Below are positions 1 to 6,113 of a stretch of 33,942 bases of DNA, in pieces; positions within the stretch are counted from its first letter, which is position 1; every line of letters starts with the position of its first letter. The position numbers and the translations under genes are program-made. Location: IMG/VR virus record IMGVR_UViG_3300028392_000184, positions 1 through 33,942 of that record; one strand, written 5' to 3'. Origin of the DNA: a virus. The notes below the pieces were generated by a model that was not told the DNA's origin, ran no database searches, and was given only the letters and a program-made list of their open reading frames with translations.

Positions 1-90
1 GAATACATTCCTTATGTATATAAATGCATAGGAACATATGCAATTGGTAAAGATGGATTTATGCTATCTGAACCAATTAGTTATAAATAA
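1..90 (+). CDS. C-terminal end of a gene cut by the window edge
   Basis: An open frame runs from base 1 to a TAA at 88-90 and ends in GFMLSEPISYK. Only 29 residues are visible and no family can be recognised. A short GC hairpin with a U-rich tail follows within 10 nt, as after the next genes, which supports this being a real gene end. Confidence 0.6.
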   Translation, partial: EYIPYVYKCIGTYAIGKDGFMLSEPISYK

Positions 91-96
91 GATATT

Positions 97-118
97 GGGC
101 TTAGGCCCTTTATCTTTT
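97..118 (+). terminator. weak intrinsic terminator
   Basis: GGGC at 97-100 pairs with GCCC at 105-108 around the loop TTAG, followed by TTTATCTTTTT. The stem is only 4 bp. It matters mainly because it sits in the same place, just before the TTTGCTTTC motif, as the stronger hairpins downstream. Confidence 0.5.
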
Positions 119-121
119 TAC

Positions 122-158
122 TTTTTGCTTTCTTTTATATCCCATCAATTAACTCAAT
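122..158 (+). promoter_or_regulatory. repeated promoter-like motif, copy 1
   Basis: TTTTTGCTTTCTTTT is followed by a TCCCAT block and, 22 nt after the TTTG, by TAACTCAA. The same two blocks recur before the next genes. The TTTG could be a -33 element of a Bacteroidota promoter, but the downstream block is not a good TAnnTTTG, so a phage-specific promoter is possible. Confidence 0.5.
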
Positions 159-181
159 TATTAATCTTAAAACTTAAAACT

Positions 182-607
182 ATGCAAACTATTTTAACAG
201 TAGCATTAGGGACTATCTTCCCTAAAGAAAACATTGACTCTATTATGGAAGTAATTGGTGCAACACCTAATCCTGATGTAGCAACTCAAATATTATTAGG
301 TATCTACCAAGCACCTGGGATGCAAACCCAAGCTGATATAGGTGGTGTAAAGTGTCACTTTATCAGATATGATAAATGGACTGATGCTGTAACGTATTGG
401 TATATGCAACAAGAAACTAAGCATATCTATATCTCTAAAGATACTGATAAGACTCAAATCACTGAAGAAAATTATGAAACCTTTAAGGTATCATATGACT
501 CAGAGAATAGTGTAAGTTACAGTGTAAAACTATCTACACAAAGAAAGGTAGAAACTACTTGTGGCTCAGAGTATTGGAACAGTAAACCATTATTTGAAGA
601 CCAATAA
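182..607 (+). CDS. hypothetical phage protein, 141 aa
   Basis: A soluble protein beginning MQTILTVALG, with no motif I recognise; the second half is rich in Thr, Ser and Tyr. The frame is open further upstream, to 38, but that stretch would run over the terminator and the promoter-like motif. I therefore start at the ATG at 182, which follows an A-rich leader (ACTTAAAACT) as other genes here do. It is a one-gene unit between two terminators. Confidence 0.75.
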   Translation: MQTILTVALGTIFPKENIDSIMEVIGATPNPDVATQILLGIYQAPGMQTQADIGGVKCHFIRYDKWTDAVTYWYMQQETKHIYISKDTDKTQITEENYETFKVSYDSENSVSYSVKLSTQRKVETTCGSEYWNSKPLFEDQ

Positions 608-611
608 TAAT

Positions 612-640
612 AAGGGGAGAGAAATCTCCTCTTGTTTTTT
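612..640 (+). terminator. intrinsic terminator
   Basis: A 9-bp stem (612-620 with 625-633, one G-U pair) is closed by a GAAA tetraloop and followed by GTTTTTT. It ends the gene at 182-607. Confidence 0.85.
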
Positions 641-651
641 CCTTCCTCTTA

Positions 652-686
652 TTTTGCTTTCTTTTATAACCCATTAATTAACTTAA
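652..686 (+). promoter_or_regulatory. repeated promoter-like motif, copy 2
   Basis: TTTTGCTTTCTTTT is followed by ATAACCCATTAATTAACTTAA. TAACTTAA starts 22 nt after the TTTG, the same spacing as copies 1 and 3. It lies 10 nt upstream of the lipoprotein start codon. Confidence 0.55.
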
Positions 687-696
687 ACTATATAAT

Positions 697-906
697 ATGA
701 CAAAGATTATTACAATCCTTGCAGTAGCCTTTACACTAGCTAGCTGTTCAGTAGGAAAAAACATTAGTGTAGATGCTTGCCCAAATTGGGTAGACAACAT
801 CCATAACCCTGATAATCAGGAGTTTGTGGAAGAGTGTGCATTCAACTTAAGTATACCTTCTACTAAGGTAACTCAAGAACAGTTTAACCTTAGATACAAA
901 CTATAA
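697..906 (+). CDS. small predicted lipoprotein, 69 aa
   Basis: The N-terminus is a short basic stretch, a hydrophobic run and a lipobox (LASC, Cys17), so the mature product would be a membrane-anchored lipoprotein of about 53 residues. It has two further cysteines (28 and 47) that could form a disulfide. No family is recognised. It overlaps the next small gene by one base. Surface proteins made early by phages can alter the host envelope or block superinfection, but that role is a guess here. Confidence 0.75.
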   Translation: MTKIITILAVAFTLASCSVGKNISVDACPNWVDNIHNPDNQEFVEECAFNLSIPSTKVTQEQFNLRYKL

Positions 907-1037
907 TGTTAACACTTACACTAGGAATGGCAGTAGCACAATCAGATGCTAAAGACTGGACAACACTAAAGAAAACAATTGCTATTATGCAAATGGTCTT
1001 TATGGACATTGGTATAGTAGTACTATGCTGCTGGTAG
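906..1037 (+). CDS. small membrane protein, 43 aa
   Basis: Starts MLTLTLGMAVAQ, with its ATG overlapping the stop of the lipoprotein gene, and ends in a hydrophobic segment (about residues 29-42, MDIGIVVLCCW at the end). It is probably a membrane peptide co-translated with the lipoprotein. A long terminator hairpin begins at its stop codon. Confidence 0.55.
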   Translation: MLTLTLGMAVAQSDAKDWTTLKKTIAIMQMVFMDIGIVVLCCW

Positions 1038-1076
1038 AAGATTGAGTCCTATATGGACTCTCTTCTAAACCTTTTT
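1036..1076 (+). terminator. intrinsic terminator running into motif copy 3
   Basis: AGAAGA (1036-1041) pairs with TCTTCT (1061-1066) and GAGTCC (1044-1049) with GGACTC (1055-1060), with a 2-nt bulge and loop TATAT. The following U-run is also the start of the next TTTTTGCTTTC motif. Confidence 0.75.
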
Positions 1077-1107
1077 GCTTTCTTTTTTTAACCCAGTATT
1101 AAATTTA
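1072..1107 (+). promoter_or_regulatory. repeated promoter-like motif, copy 3
   Basis: TTTTTGCTTTCTTTTTTTA is followed by ACCCAG and, 22 nt after the TTTG, by TAAATTTA, which is close to the Bacteroidota -7 element. Confidence 0.55.
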
Positions 1108-1141
1108 ACTCATTGATTACTAATCAATTAATATATATAAC

Positions 1142-1330
1142 ATGGACACAACTACAGTACTAGCAATCATTGAGATGATTGAAACACAAAGAAATGTGTT
1201 AATCAATGATGATGATATGTTTCAAGAAGAATGTTATGGTGCAATCAGTGCACTAAATGAACTTCAAAGACATCTTCAATCATTCATTGAAGGTCAGCTT
1301 AATGCAGAAGAGAACAATACAGTAGAGTAA
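1142..1330 (+). CDS. hypothetical small acidic protein, 62 aa
   Basis: Mostly helical by composition, acidic, with no motif recognised (starts MDTTTVLAIIEMIETQ). It is a one-gene unit with the promoter-like motif upstream and a terminator at its stop codon. Confidence 0.7.
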   Translation: MDTTTVLAIIEMIETQRNVLINDDDMFQEECYGAISALNELQRHLQSFIEGQLNAEENNTVE

Positions 1331-1346
1331 TCTACTGTTTGTTTTT
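1320..1346 (+). terminator. intrinsic terminator, CAGTAGA type
   Basis: CAGTAGA (1320-1326) pairs with TCTACTG (1331-1337) over a GTAA loop, followed by TTTGTTTTT. The stem begins inside the last codons of the gene. The same stem is used at 1625-1642 and, extended, at 2126-2149. Confidence 0.85.
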
Positions 1347-1379
1347 GCTTTCTTTTTGTATCCCATTATTGTACTTAAC
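1342..1379 (+). promoter_or_regulatory. repeated promoter-like motif, copy 4
   Basis: TTTTTGCTTTCTTTTTGTATCCCAT, then TACTTAAC; the second block is 24 nt from the TTTG rather than 22. It directly overlaps the U-run of the preceding terminator. Confidence 0.5.
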
Positions 1380-1405
1380 TAATTAACTAACTTAAATTAT
1401 ATAAC

Positions 1406-1630
1406 ATGGCAAATAAATTATTAAACAGAACACCTTATCATATATATATAGATGATAAATGTACTAGAATTAAATTACTTAAGAAAAGACTTTTGTATTT
1501 AGTACAGACAAGACAAAGAACACCTTATACCCAAGAACAATGGTTTAGACTATCTAGATTAGAAAATTTCTATTATAAAGAAATGTTATTAGGTTTATCT
1601 AAATGGTATGAACAAAGACTTAGACAGTAG
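1406..1630 (+). CDS. hypothetical small basic protein, 74 aa
   Basis: Strongly basic, helical, rich in Lys, Arg, Tyr and Leu. It could bind nucleic acid, but no motif is recognised. It is a single gene between motif copy 4 and a CAGTAGA-type terminator that starts within its last codons. Confidence 0.7.
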   Translation: MANKLLNRTPYHIYIDDKCTRIKLLKKRLLYLVQTRQRTPYTQEQWFRLSRLENFYYKEMLLGLSKWYEQRLRQ

Positions 1631-1651
1631 AGCAATCTACTGTTTGTTTTT
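1625..1651 (+). terminator. intrinsic terminator, CAGTAGA type
   Basis: CAGTAGA (1625-1631) pairs with TCTACTG (1636-1642) over a GCAA loop, followed by TTTGTTTTT. The stem is identical to the one at 1320-1337. Confidence 0.85.
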
Positions 1652-1687
1652 CTCTTATAGACATGGACATGGACATAGACTATATAT

Positions 1688-1732
1688 GTATATTTGCTTT
1701 CTTTTTTTGACTTGCTTTCTTTTTTTAACCCA
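1688..1732 (+). promoter_or_regulatory. repeated promoter-like motif, copy 5, tandem duplicate
   Basis: TATATTTGCTTTCTTTTTTT is followed at once by a second copy, CTTGCTTTCTTTTTTTAACCCA. The first copy contains an exact Bacteroidota -7 element (TATATTTG). The next start codon is about 70 nt downstream, farther than for the other copies. Confidence 0.5.
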
Positions 1733-1801
1733 TTTTTGAGAGTGATTATATGTTCTTTACACAAAATGTGTACAGACTAACCCATATACTCACAACTCAC
1801 A

Positions 1802-2110
1802 ATGGCAACATTTGAACAGACCCGCAACATCATGTCAATTATCAACTCTGAAAACATCAGCTTTGACATCATCCTGAATGAGAACACAGGAAAACTATTT
1901 GGTAAGGATACCAATGGTAGAACTTACAGATTATCTGATAAGGTTACTGTGTTAGCAGAAGACTTAGCAGTGTCTTGGTTTACACCTGAAACAGGTGAAC
2001 CTTCATGGATGATACATCCGCAAGGTAAAGCTAATGTAGTATCTACATTAGGACCTAAATCTGCAGTGTCAGCACCTGCAGCAAAGGTAGACTTGACTAA
2101 AGCATTTTAG
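1802..2110 (+). CDS. hypothetical phage protein, 102 aa
   Basis: Starts MATFEQTRNIMS and ends with an Ala/Pro-rich linker and the tail KVDLTKAF. A central segment with alternating polar and hydrophobic residues suggests a small beta fold. No family is recognised. It is a single-gene unit ended by a strong terminator; placement as the last cassette before a long non-coding RNA-like stretch is notable. Confidence 0.75.
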   Translation: MATFEQTRNIMSIINSENISFDIILNENTGKLFGKDTNGRTYRLSDKVTVLAEDLAVSWFTPETGEPSWMIHPQGKANVVSTLGPKSAVSAPAAKVDLTKAF

Positions 2111-2125
2111 TTAAGACATATAAAA

Positions 2126-2158
2126 CAGTAGGGGGTAATACCTCTACTGTTTTTTTTT
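2126..2158 (+). terminator. strong intrinsic terminator, CAGTAG type
   Basis: A 9-bp stem (2126-2134 with 2041-style partner at 2141-2149, one G-U pair) is followed by nine Ts. The base of the stem is the same CAGTAG/CTACTG as in the two terminators before it. Confidence 0.9.
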
Positions 2159-2164
2159 ACTTAG

Positions 2165-2480
2165 ACTGTAGACATAGACTTAACTGATTGTATATTAATT
2201 AGTTAAGCCTGTGTTGTGGTCTCAGGTCTATGTCTTTATGTATTCTGTAACTGTGGCTTTGTGTACTTTGTAGTTAAGCTGTGGGGATTTGGTCCAGGTC
2301 TATTGTGTGTGTGAAACTTTGTCTCCACACGGTGAGAGAAGTAGACCAATAATATATAACTTGCTAGTAATCATGTAGTTATAAATTAGTGTTAGTAGTG
2401 ATTACTGTGAGAAAAATTAGAATTATAATAGATTAAGGTGTGAAATACACATCCAACCACTCTAATATATCTACATCCTT
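2165..2480 (+). ncRNA. structured non-coding region A (unknown RNA)
   Basis: This gene-free stretch holds a series of hairpins. AGACATAGAC (2170-2179) pairs with GTCTATGTCT (2226-2235), enclosing TTAACT/AGTTAA (2180-2185 with 2201-2206). GGTCTA (2297-2302) pairs with TAGACC (2342-2347), enclosing GTGTG/CACAC. AGTAATCA pairs with TGATTACT at about 2368-2407. The sequence around AGTTAAG...GGTCTAT occurs twice in degenerate form. It could be a small RNA, a long leader of the gene at 2668, or a DNA site such as an origin. No Rfam family is recognised by eye. Confidence 0.5.
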
Positions 2481-2667
2481 AGCTTTTACTTAAATTATGC
2501 TCATTTGTTTTAGGTGGGTCATATAGCTAAGTACTAACTAGATAGCTTAAAACTATATGCAATATGTAGTAGTGATTCTCTACAGCTCAATGAATATGTT
2601 TTTGCTATATCTCTATACATATAATATCTCTCTTATTACTTATAGTAATGTTATCTCTTATAGGAAG

Positions 2668-2991
2668 ATGAGAGTAACCCAGGCCTTTAAAATTATTAAC
2701 CCTTTAACCTTAAATAATATGACATCAAAATTTATAATAGACATTATAGATCTATGTAAAGAAGACAATCTTAAAAAAGAAGAATACAAAGAACAATATG
2801 AAAAGTATTATAAACCTTGTGGTTATATGTATGATGAAGAAACAGGTCAGTTGTACATAACTACAGATAAAGATTTTATTATTCAAGAAAATGATAAAGT
2901 TTATATGCCTTGTTTAGGAGTGTATATAATCACACATAAACAATTTGATGTTTCTTCTGCTAATATGGAATACTTTGTACAATATGTATAA
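2668..2991 (+). CDS. hypothetical phage protein, 107 aa
   Basis: I start at the ATG at 2668 (MRVTQAFKII). The frame extends to an ATG at 2557, but that extension is a hydrophobic, Tyr/Ile-rich stretch unlike the rest and may be leader DNA, or, if real, a membrane segment. The body has acidic and basic helical parts followed by a beta-rich part (DEETGQLYITTDKDF). No family is recognised. Confidence 0.65.
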   Translation: MRVTQAFKIINPLTLNNMTSKFIIDIIDLCKEDNLKKEEYKEQYEKYYKPCGYMYDEETGQLYITTDKDFIIQENDKVYMPCLGVYIITHKQFDVSSANMEYFVQYV

Positions 2992-3033
2992 TTGTCAATA
3001 GTAAGAAACCCAAACCCTTAAAACTTATAAACT

Positions 3034-3246
3034 ATGCAAGTAGATGACCCAACACATTTTGAATATGTATTAGTTCAATGGCCTGAAACTCAGGAACTTA
3101 TGGATGAACTTTGGTTTGATGAACATGCAAGCTTAGCAGACTTTAATAAGTTTGGTAACTCAGCTTACTTCATACCAAAGATATTGTACTATCAATTTTT
3201 AAATAAACAATTTAAACCCTTTAAACAACATAACTATGTCAGATGA
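3034..3246 (+). CDS. small conserved-looking phage protein, 70 aa
   Basis: The line VLVQWPETQELMDELWF followed by AYFIPK resembles a small protein repeatedly seen in gut phage genomes, always without known function. It overlaps the next gene by 11 nt. The family link is from memory and not tested. Confidence 0.7.
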   Translation: MQVDDPTHFEYVLVQWPETQELMDELWFDEHASLADFNKFGNSAYFIPKILYYQFLNKQFKPFKQHNYVR

Positions 3247-3526
3247 TATATTTAAACTAGAACACTCCATGAATTGGTATAAGATAAAAGATACCACACA
3301 TTTTAATGACTTAGACTATATTGGAAGCAAAGATTCTGATTTTCCTGACACACTAGTAGATGGTGGTGGAAATGATAGAGGACATATATCCTATCAAGCA
3401 GCTAAGCAAATTCTTAATGATATGTATAAGTTTACTGATAAGATGATGTTAAGTCCTTCAAGTAAGTATGGTCTTATACTACACTTAGCTTCTGAGAGTC
3501 ATCATATAGTTAACCCAAAACATTAA
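3236..3526 (+). CDS. hypothetical protein, 96 aa
   Basis: Starts MSDDIFKLEHSMNW within the end of the preceding gene, so the two are probably translationally coupled. It contains a Gly-rich turn (DGGGNDRG) and several His residues near the end (SHHIVNPKH). No family is recognised. Confidence 0.65.
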   Translation: MSDDIFKLEHSMNWYKIKDTTHFNDLDYIGSKDSDFPDTLVDGGGNDRGHISYQAAKQILNDMYKFTDKMMLSPSSKYGLILHLASESHHIVNPKH

Positions 3527-3537
3527 ACTTTAAAACA

Positions 3538-3612
3538 ATGGATGAAGAATATGAAGAGTATATATGGCAAGATGATGAATCAATCTTTATGCCTAATATA
3601 GGAGATAAATAA
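3538..3612 (+). CDS. very small acidic protein, 24 aa
   Basis: A highly acidic peptide (MDEEYEEYIWQDDE at its start) fills the gap between two genes and its ATG follows the A-rich leader AACTTTAAAACA typical of this region. It could be a real microprotein. There is no support beyond position, leader and composition. Confidence 0.4.
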   Translation: MDEEYEEYIWQDDESIFMPNIGDK

Positions 3613-3643
3613 TTAATTAACCCTAAACCCCAACTCAAAGAAA

Positions 3644-3955
3644 ATGGAATTAGAAATTACAGCTGAATCACACCCACTAACTTGGTTAGATGGATTAAAC
3701 TCTGAATTAAGCACAGCTATATCAGAGTTAATAATGACAAGAAGTCCTCAATTATCTTCAGAAGATTATGAAGATATATCTGATGATTATCAAGAAAATC
3801 TTGAATATCAATGGTGGGTATCTGAGCAAAGAGCTCTTATCTGTTCTTTAGAAGAAAAGATTAAAGAGCACAGAGCTACTATATCTCCTGAAAAGTTAAA
3901 AGAATATGATGACTTTAATGGAGAAAATATCCCTGATAATCAAGGATATGAATAA
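3644..3955 (+). CDS. hypothetical acidic protein, 103 aa
   Basis: Acidic and mostly helical, with a probable short coiled coil in the second half (EQRALICSLEEKIKEHRA). No family is recognised. Its stop codon ends 2 nt before the 5' strand of the hammerhead-like element, so cleavage there would leave this message with a short 3' end. Confidence 0.7.
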   Translation: MELEITAESHPLTWLDGLNSELSTAISELIMTRSPQLSSEDYEDISDDYQENLEYQWWVSEQRALICSLEEKIKEHRATISPEKLKEYDDFNGENIPDNQGYE

Positions 3956-3957
3956 TA

Positions 3958-4011
3958 ATTGCCCTGATGATTCCTCAAGGGATGAAACACATAGAAATAT
4001 GTGTAGGCAAT
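3958..4011 (+). ncRNA. candidate type I hammerhead ribozyme
   Basis: All core parts are present in order. Stem I is ATTGCC (3958-3963) with GGCAAT (4006-4011). The core CTGATGA is at 3964-3970. Stem II spans 3971-3983 (UCC/GGA, with a U-U at the position usually G-C). GAA is at 3984-3986. Stem III is 7 bp, ACACATA (3987-3993) with TATGTGT (3998-4004), closed by a GAAA tetraloop. H17 is A4005. The pairs A15.1-U16.1 and C15.2-G16.2 are both kept. Predicted cleavage is between 4005 and 4006. The weak stem II is the main doubt. Confidence 0.7.
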
Positions 4012-4019
4012 GCATAAGG

Positions 4020-4112
4020 TTAGTGGGTATACTTCATTCGTAAGAACCCACCAGTAACATTCAACTGTGGTAGATTAGTTTAGAACTAGTCTACCTGAAG
4101 AATGTAATCAAT
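4020..4112 (+). ncRNA. structured leader following the hammerhead
   Basis: GTGGGT pairs with ACCCAC around a 17-nt loop (about 4024-4052). ACATTC pairs with GAATGT (about 4057-4106) and encloses a 12-bp hairpin, GGTAGATTAGTT with AACTAGTCTACC, loop TAG, containing a G-U pair. If the ribozyme cleaves, this would be the stable 5' end of the message for the gene at 4145. Confidence 0.55.
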
Positions 4113-4144
4113 TAGTAATCAACAACTTAAACCCCAACTCAGAC

Positions 4145-4420
4145 ATGGAAGATTTTAAAGATGCAACAGTTAGAGCTATTACAGCTCTTAAATGCTTAGG
4201 TATAGAAAGTACTATAGAACTATATGTAGCTGATATACCTCCAGTAGGTACAATCCTTAGAAAAGGATTCATGACAATAGGTGACTTTAAACTTAATAAT
4301 AGATTAAGAGAAGAGTTAATTGCTTTACAGAAAGAAGCAATAAGCCAAGTTGACCATGATATTGCTTATCATATGGGCATGGATATGTTAGATAACCCTG
4401 AAAACTATGGGTTAATCTAA
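4145..4420 (+). CDS. hypothetical protein, 91 aa
   Basis: A small soluble protein starting MEDFKDATVRAITALK, with no recognised motif. It lies directly downstream of the ribozyme-like element and the two stable hairpins, so its message may begin with that structured leader. Confidence 0.7.
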   Translation: MEDFKDATVRAITALKCLGIESTIELYVADIPPVGTILRKGFMTIGDFKLNNRLREELIALQKEAISQVDHDIAYHMGMDMLDNPENYGLI

Positions 4421-4499
4421 CAAAACAAACAATTCAACAATCAAATCAAACAAAAAAACTAAAACCTTGGGTGTGTAGGTCAACCCTTTAGACAGTATT

Positions 4500-5420
4500 A
4501 TGAGAAATAATTTAGAAAAAGCAGGATTAAGCTTATCACAAGCAGCAAGTATCTCAAATCTTTGTAATCAAAGAGCATCTGAGATTAGTAATACCATTAG
4601 TGGTATTAATAACTCTTCAAAGGTTTTCAAAACCAATGGAGAAACCTACATGCTGCAAGTAGGTAAGCCGGTTCCTACTAATATAGTAGAACTGTTGGTA
4701 GAAAAAGGCCAACTGCATGCAACCCAGGCATTCTTGATGAGCAACATCAAGGCTAAGGATGCCTTAATTAATGACCTTAAGAAAGAAAGGTTCATTAATA
4801 GCTTAGTGGCCCCAGAGCAACCTGAGTACCATACTTTTGTAATTCAAGACATGGTAGGTGAAGACTGGGGATGGGATAGTCTCTCAAAAGCTGAGTACTC
4901 TGAGTATTTGGAGCAAGAAGCCTATGCTTCTCATATTGGTCAGTTTATTCATAAGAATTGTCCTTTGGATGTTCTTAGAAAGGACTTGCCTAATGTGAAA
5001 GTCTTAGACTTCATTGAGCTCCAGAGTGGTATAAAAACACCTGTGAAGGTGGAAGCTCACCACACCTCAGAGGAGCTATTGAGCTTCCATGAGAAGTTAG
5101 CTGCTTTACACAGAAGCTATGAGCAGAGAGTAAATTACTTCAAGGCCAAGGTTAAAAACTTGGTTACTGAGGAGAATGCTCGCATCTCTAAAGAGAATGC
5201 TGTTAATGCATCAGAGATTAATCTAATCAACCAAAAGTTGAGACAGGATTACTCTGACTTAATGAGCACTCATAATGAGGCTGCTACTGTAGCTTTTGGG
5301 AATTTTGAGTCTGATAGACAGACTAAGATTCAGCAGGCTTCTGCACTAAGGATCTCCATTGATCCTCGTTTTCAGGGTACCATAGATCTTTTCTTAAAGA
5401 ACTTGGATCCTGAATCCTAA
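4500..5420 (+). CDS. hypothetical coiled-coil protein, 306 aa, atypical base composition
   Basis: The largest gene in the left third. The N-terminal part has a small beta-like segment (KVFKTNGETYMLQVGK), and about residues 190-270 are predicted coiled coil (Glu/Lys/Asn-rich heptads). No family is recognised. Codon use differs from its neighbours: many GAG, AAG, CTC, TTG and GTG codons and visibly higher G+C, against the AAA/GAA/TTA-rich genes around it. This suggests recent arrival from another source. A perfect 10-bp hairpin follows the stop codon. Confidence 0.75.
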   Translation: MRNNLEKAGLSLSQAASISNLCNQRASEISNTISGINNSSKVFKTNGETYMLQVGKPVPTNIVELLVEKGQLHATQAFLMSNIKAKDALINDLKKERFINSLVAPEQPEYHTFVIQDMVGEDWGWDSLSKAEYSEYLEQEAYASHIGQFIHKNCPLDVLRKDLPNVKVLDFIELQSGIKTPVKVEAHHTSEELLSFHEKLAALHRSYEQRVNYFKAKVKNLVTEENARISKENAVNASEINLINQKLRQDYSDLMSTHNEAATVAFGNFESDRQTKIQQASALRISIDPRFQGTIDLFLKNLDPES

Positions 5421-5433
5421 CCACATTGAAGGT

Positions 5434-5468
5434 GAGTAAGAGATAGGCATAAGCTGATTCTCTTACTC
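5434..5468 (+). terminator. hairpin after the 306-aa gene, likely terminator
   Basis: GAGTAAGAGA (5434-5443) pairs perfectly with TCTCTTACTC (5459-5468), 14 nt after the stop codon. Only TTTAAAC follows, so the U-run is poor and termination may be inefficient. Confidence 0.55.
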
Positions 5469-5474
5469 TTTAAA

Positions 5475-5788
5475 CTTAGTAAAAAGGTTCCTAAAAACTC
5501 TAAAAAAAATCATATTATTTATTAATATACTAAAAGTACCTTATGGTACACCAACCGCTTTCTCTGTAAACTTAAATACTAGTTTTGTAGGGTCTTTTCA
5601 CAAAAGATACCAATAGCTTGACAGGTTACCCTATGGGGAAAACTGGCAGCACCTCACAAAAAAGCAGAGTGAAGAACTCTGTGAGGATACACAACAAGAC
5701 TTAGTTTTTATCTTTGACTTTGAACACAGAGAGAGGTCTTTGGCTTAATTTTAGTTTTTGATTTAGACTATTCAACCTTTTTACTAAG
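5475..5788 (+). ncRNA. structured RNA candidate B closed by a 15-bp long-range stem
   Basis: CTTAGTAAAAAGGTT (5475-5489) is the exact reverse complement of AACCTTTTTACTAAG (5774-5788), closing a 314-nt domain with no gene inside. Within it, GTACC/GGTAC form a hairpin near 5535-5548. TAGGGT (5588-5593) pairs with ACCCTA (5628-5633) and encloses CTTTT/AAAAG (5594-5606). CCTCAC (5652-5657) pairs with GTGAGG (5681-5686), with AGAGT/ACTCT inside. A domain closed by such a long stem is typical of large phage or mobile-element RNAs; its identity is unknown. Confidence 0.6.
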
Positions 5789-5829
5789 CAACTTTAACTT
5801 ATTAGTAATCAACAATTTAACAAAAAAAC

Positions 5830-6096
5830 ATGGAACACAATTTTGAAAAAGAGTTCATCTCTTATGAACAGGCTTTACATTTAAAAAAATTAGGTTTTAC
5901 TGACCCTTGTATGGCATCTAAAGATATGGATAATGGTGAAGGACTTGTTCAATTACCACTATATCAACAAGCATTCAAATGGTTACAACAACAACTTGAA
6001 ATACAAAGAGGTACAATGGACTTAGATGAAGAAGAAAAAGAAAAACATTTAAATAACTTAATAAAAAAACTTAGAATACAACATTATGAGAGATAA
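5830..6096 (+). CDS. small conserved-looking phage protein, 88 aa
   Basis: The line YEQALHLKKLGF, a short insert, then LPLYQQAFKWLQQQ resembles a small protein common in Bacteroidota phages. It has no known function. The C-terminal half is charged and helical. It lies between two structured non-coding stretches. Confidence 0.75.
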   Translation: MEHNFEKEFISYEQALHLKKLGFTDPCMASKDMDNGEGLVQLPLYQQAFKWLQQQLEIQRGTMDLDEEEKEKHLNNLIKKLRIQHYER

Positions 6097-6113
6097 TTCA
6101 AGTAAACAACATA

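Noticed and set aside
1573-1764. Open frame of 63 codons on the minus strand
   Set aside because: It spans a terminator and the promoter-like motif of the plus strand and is repetitive in sequence.
1300-2150. CRISPR-like array suggested by repeated CAGTAGA and TTTGCTTTC elements
   Set aside because: Spacing is irregular, real genes lie between the copies, and the repeats are terminators and promoter-like sites.
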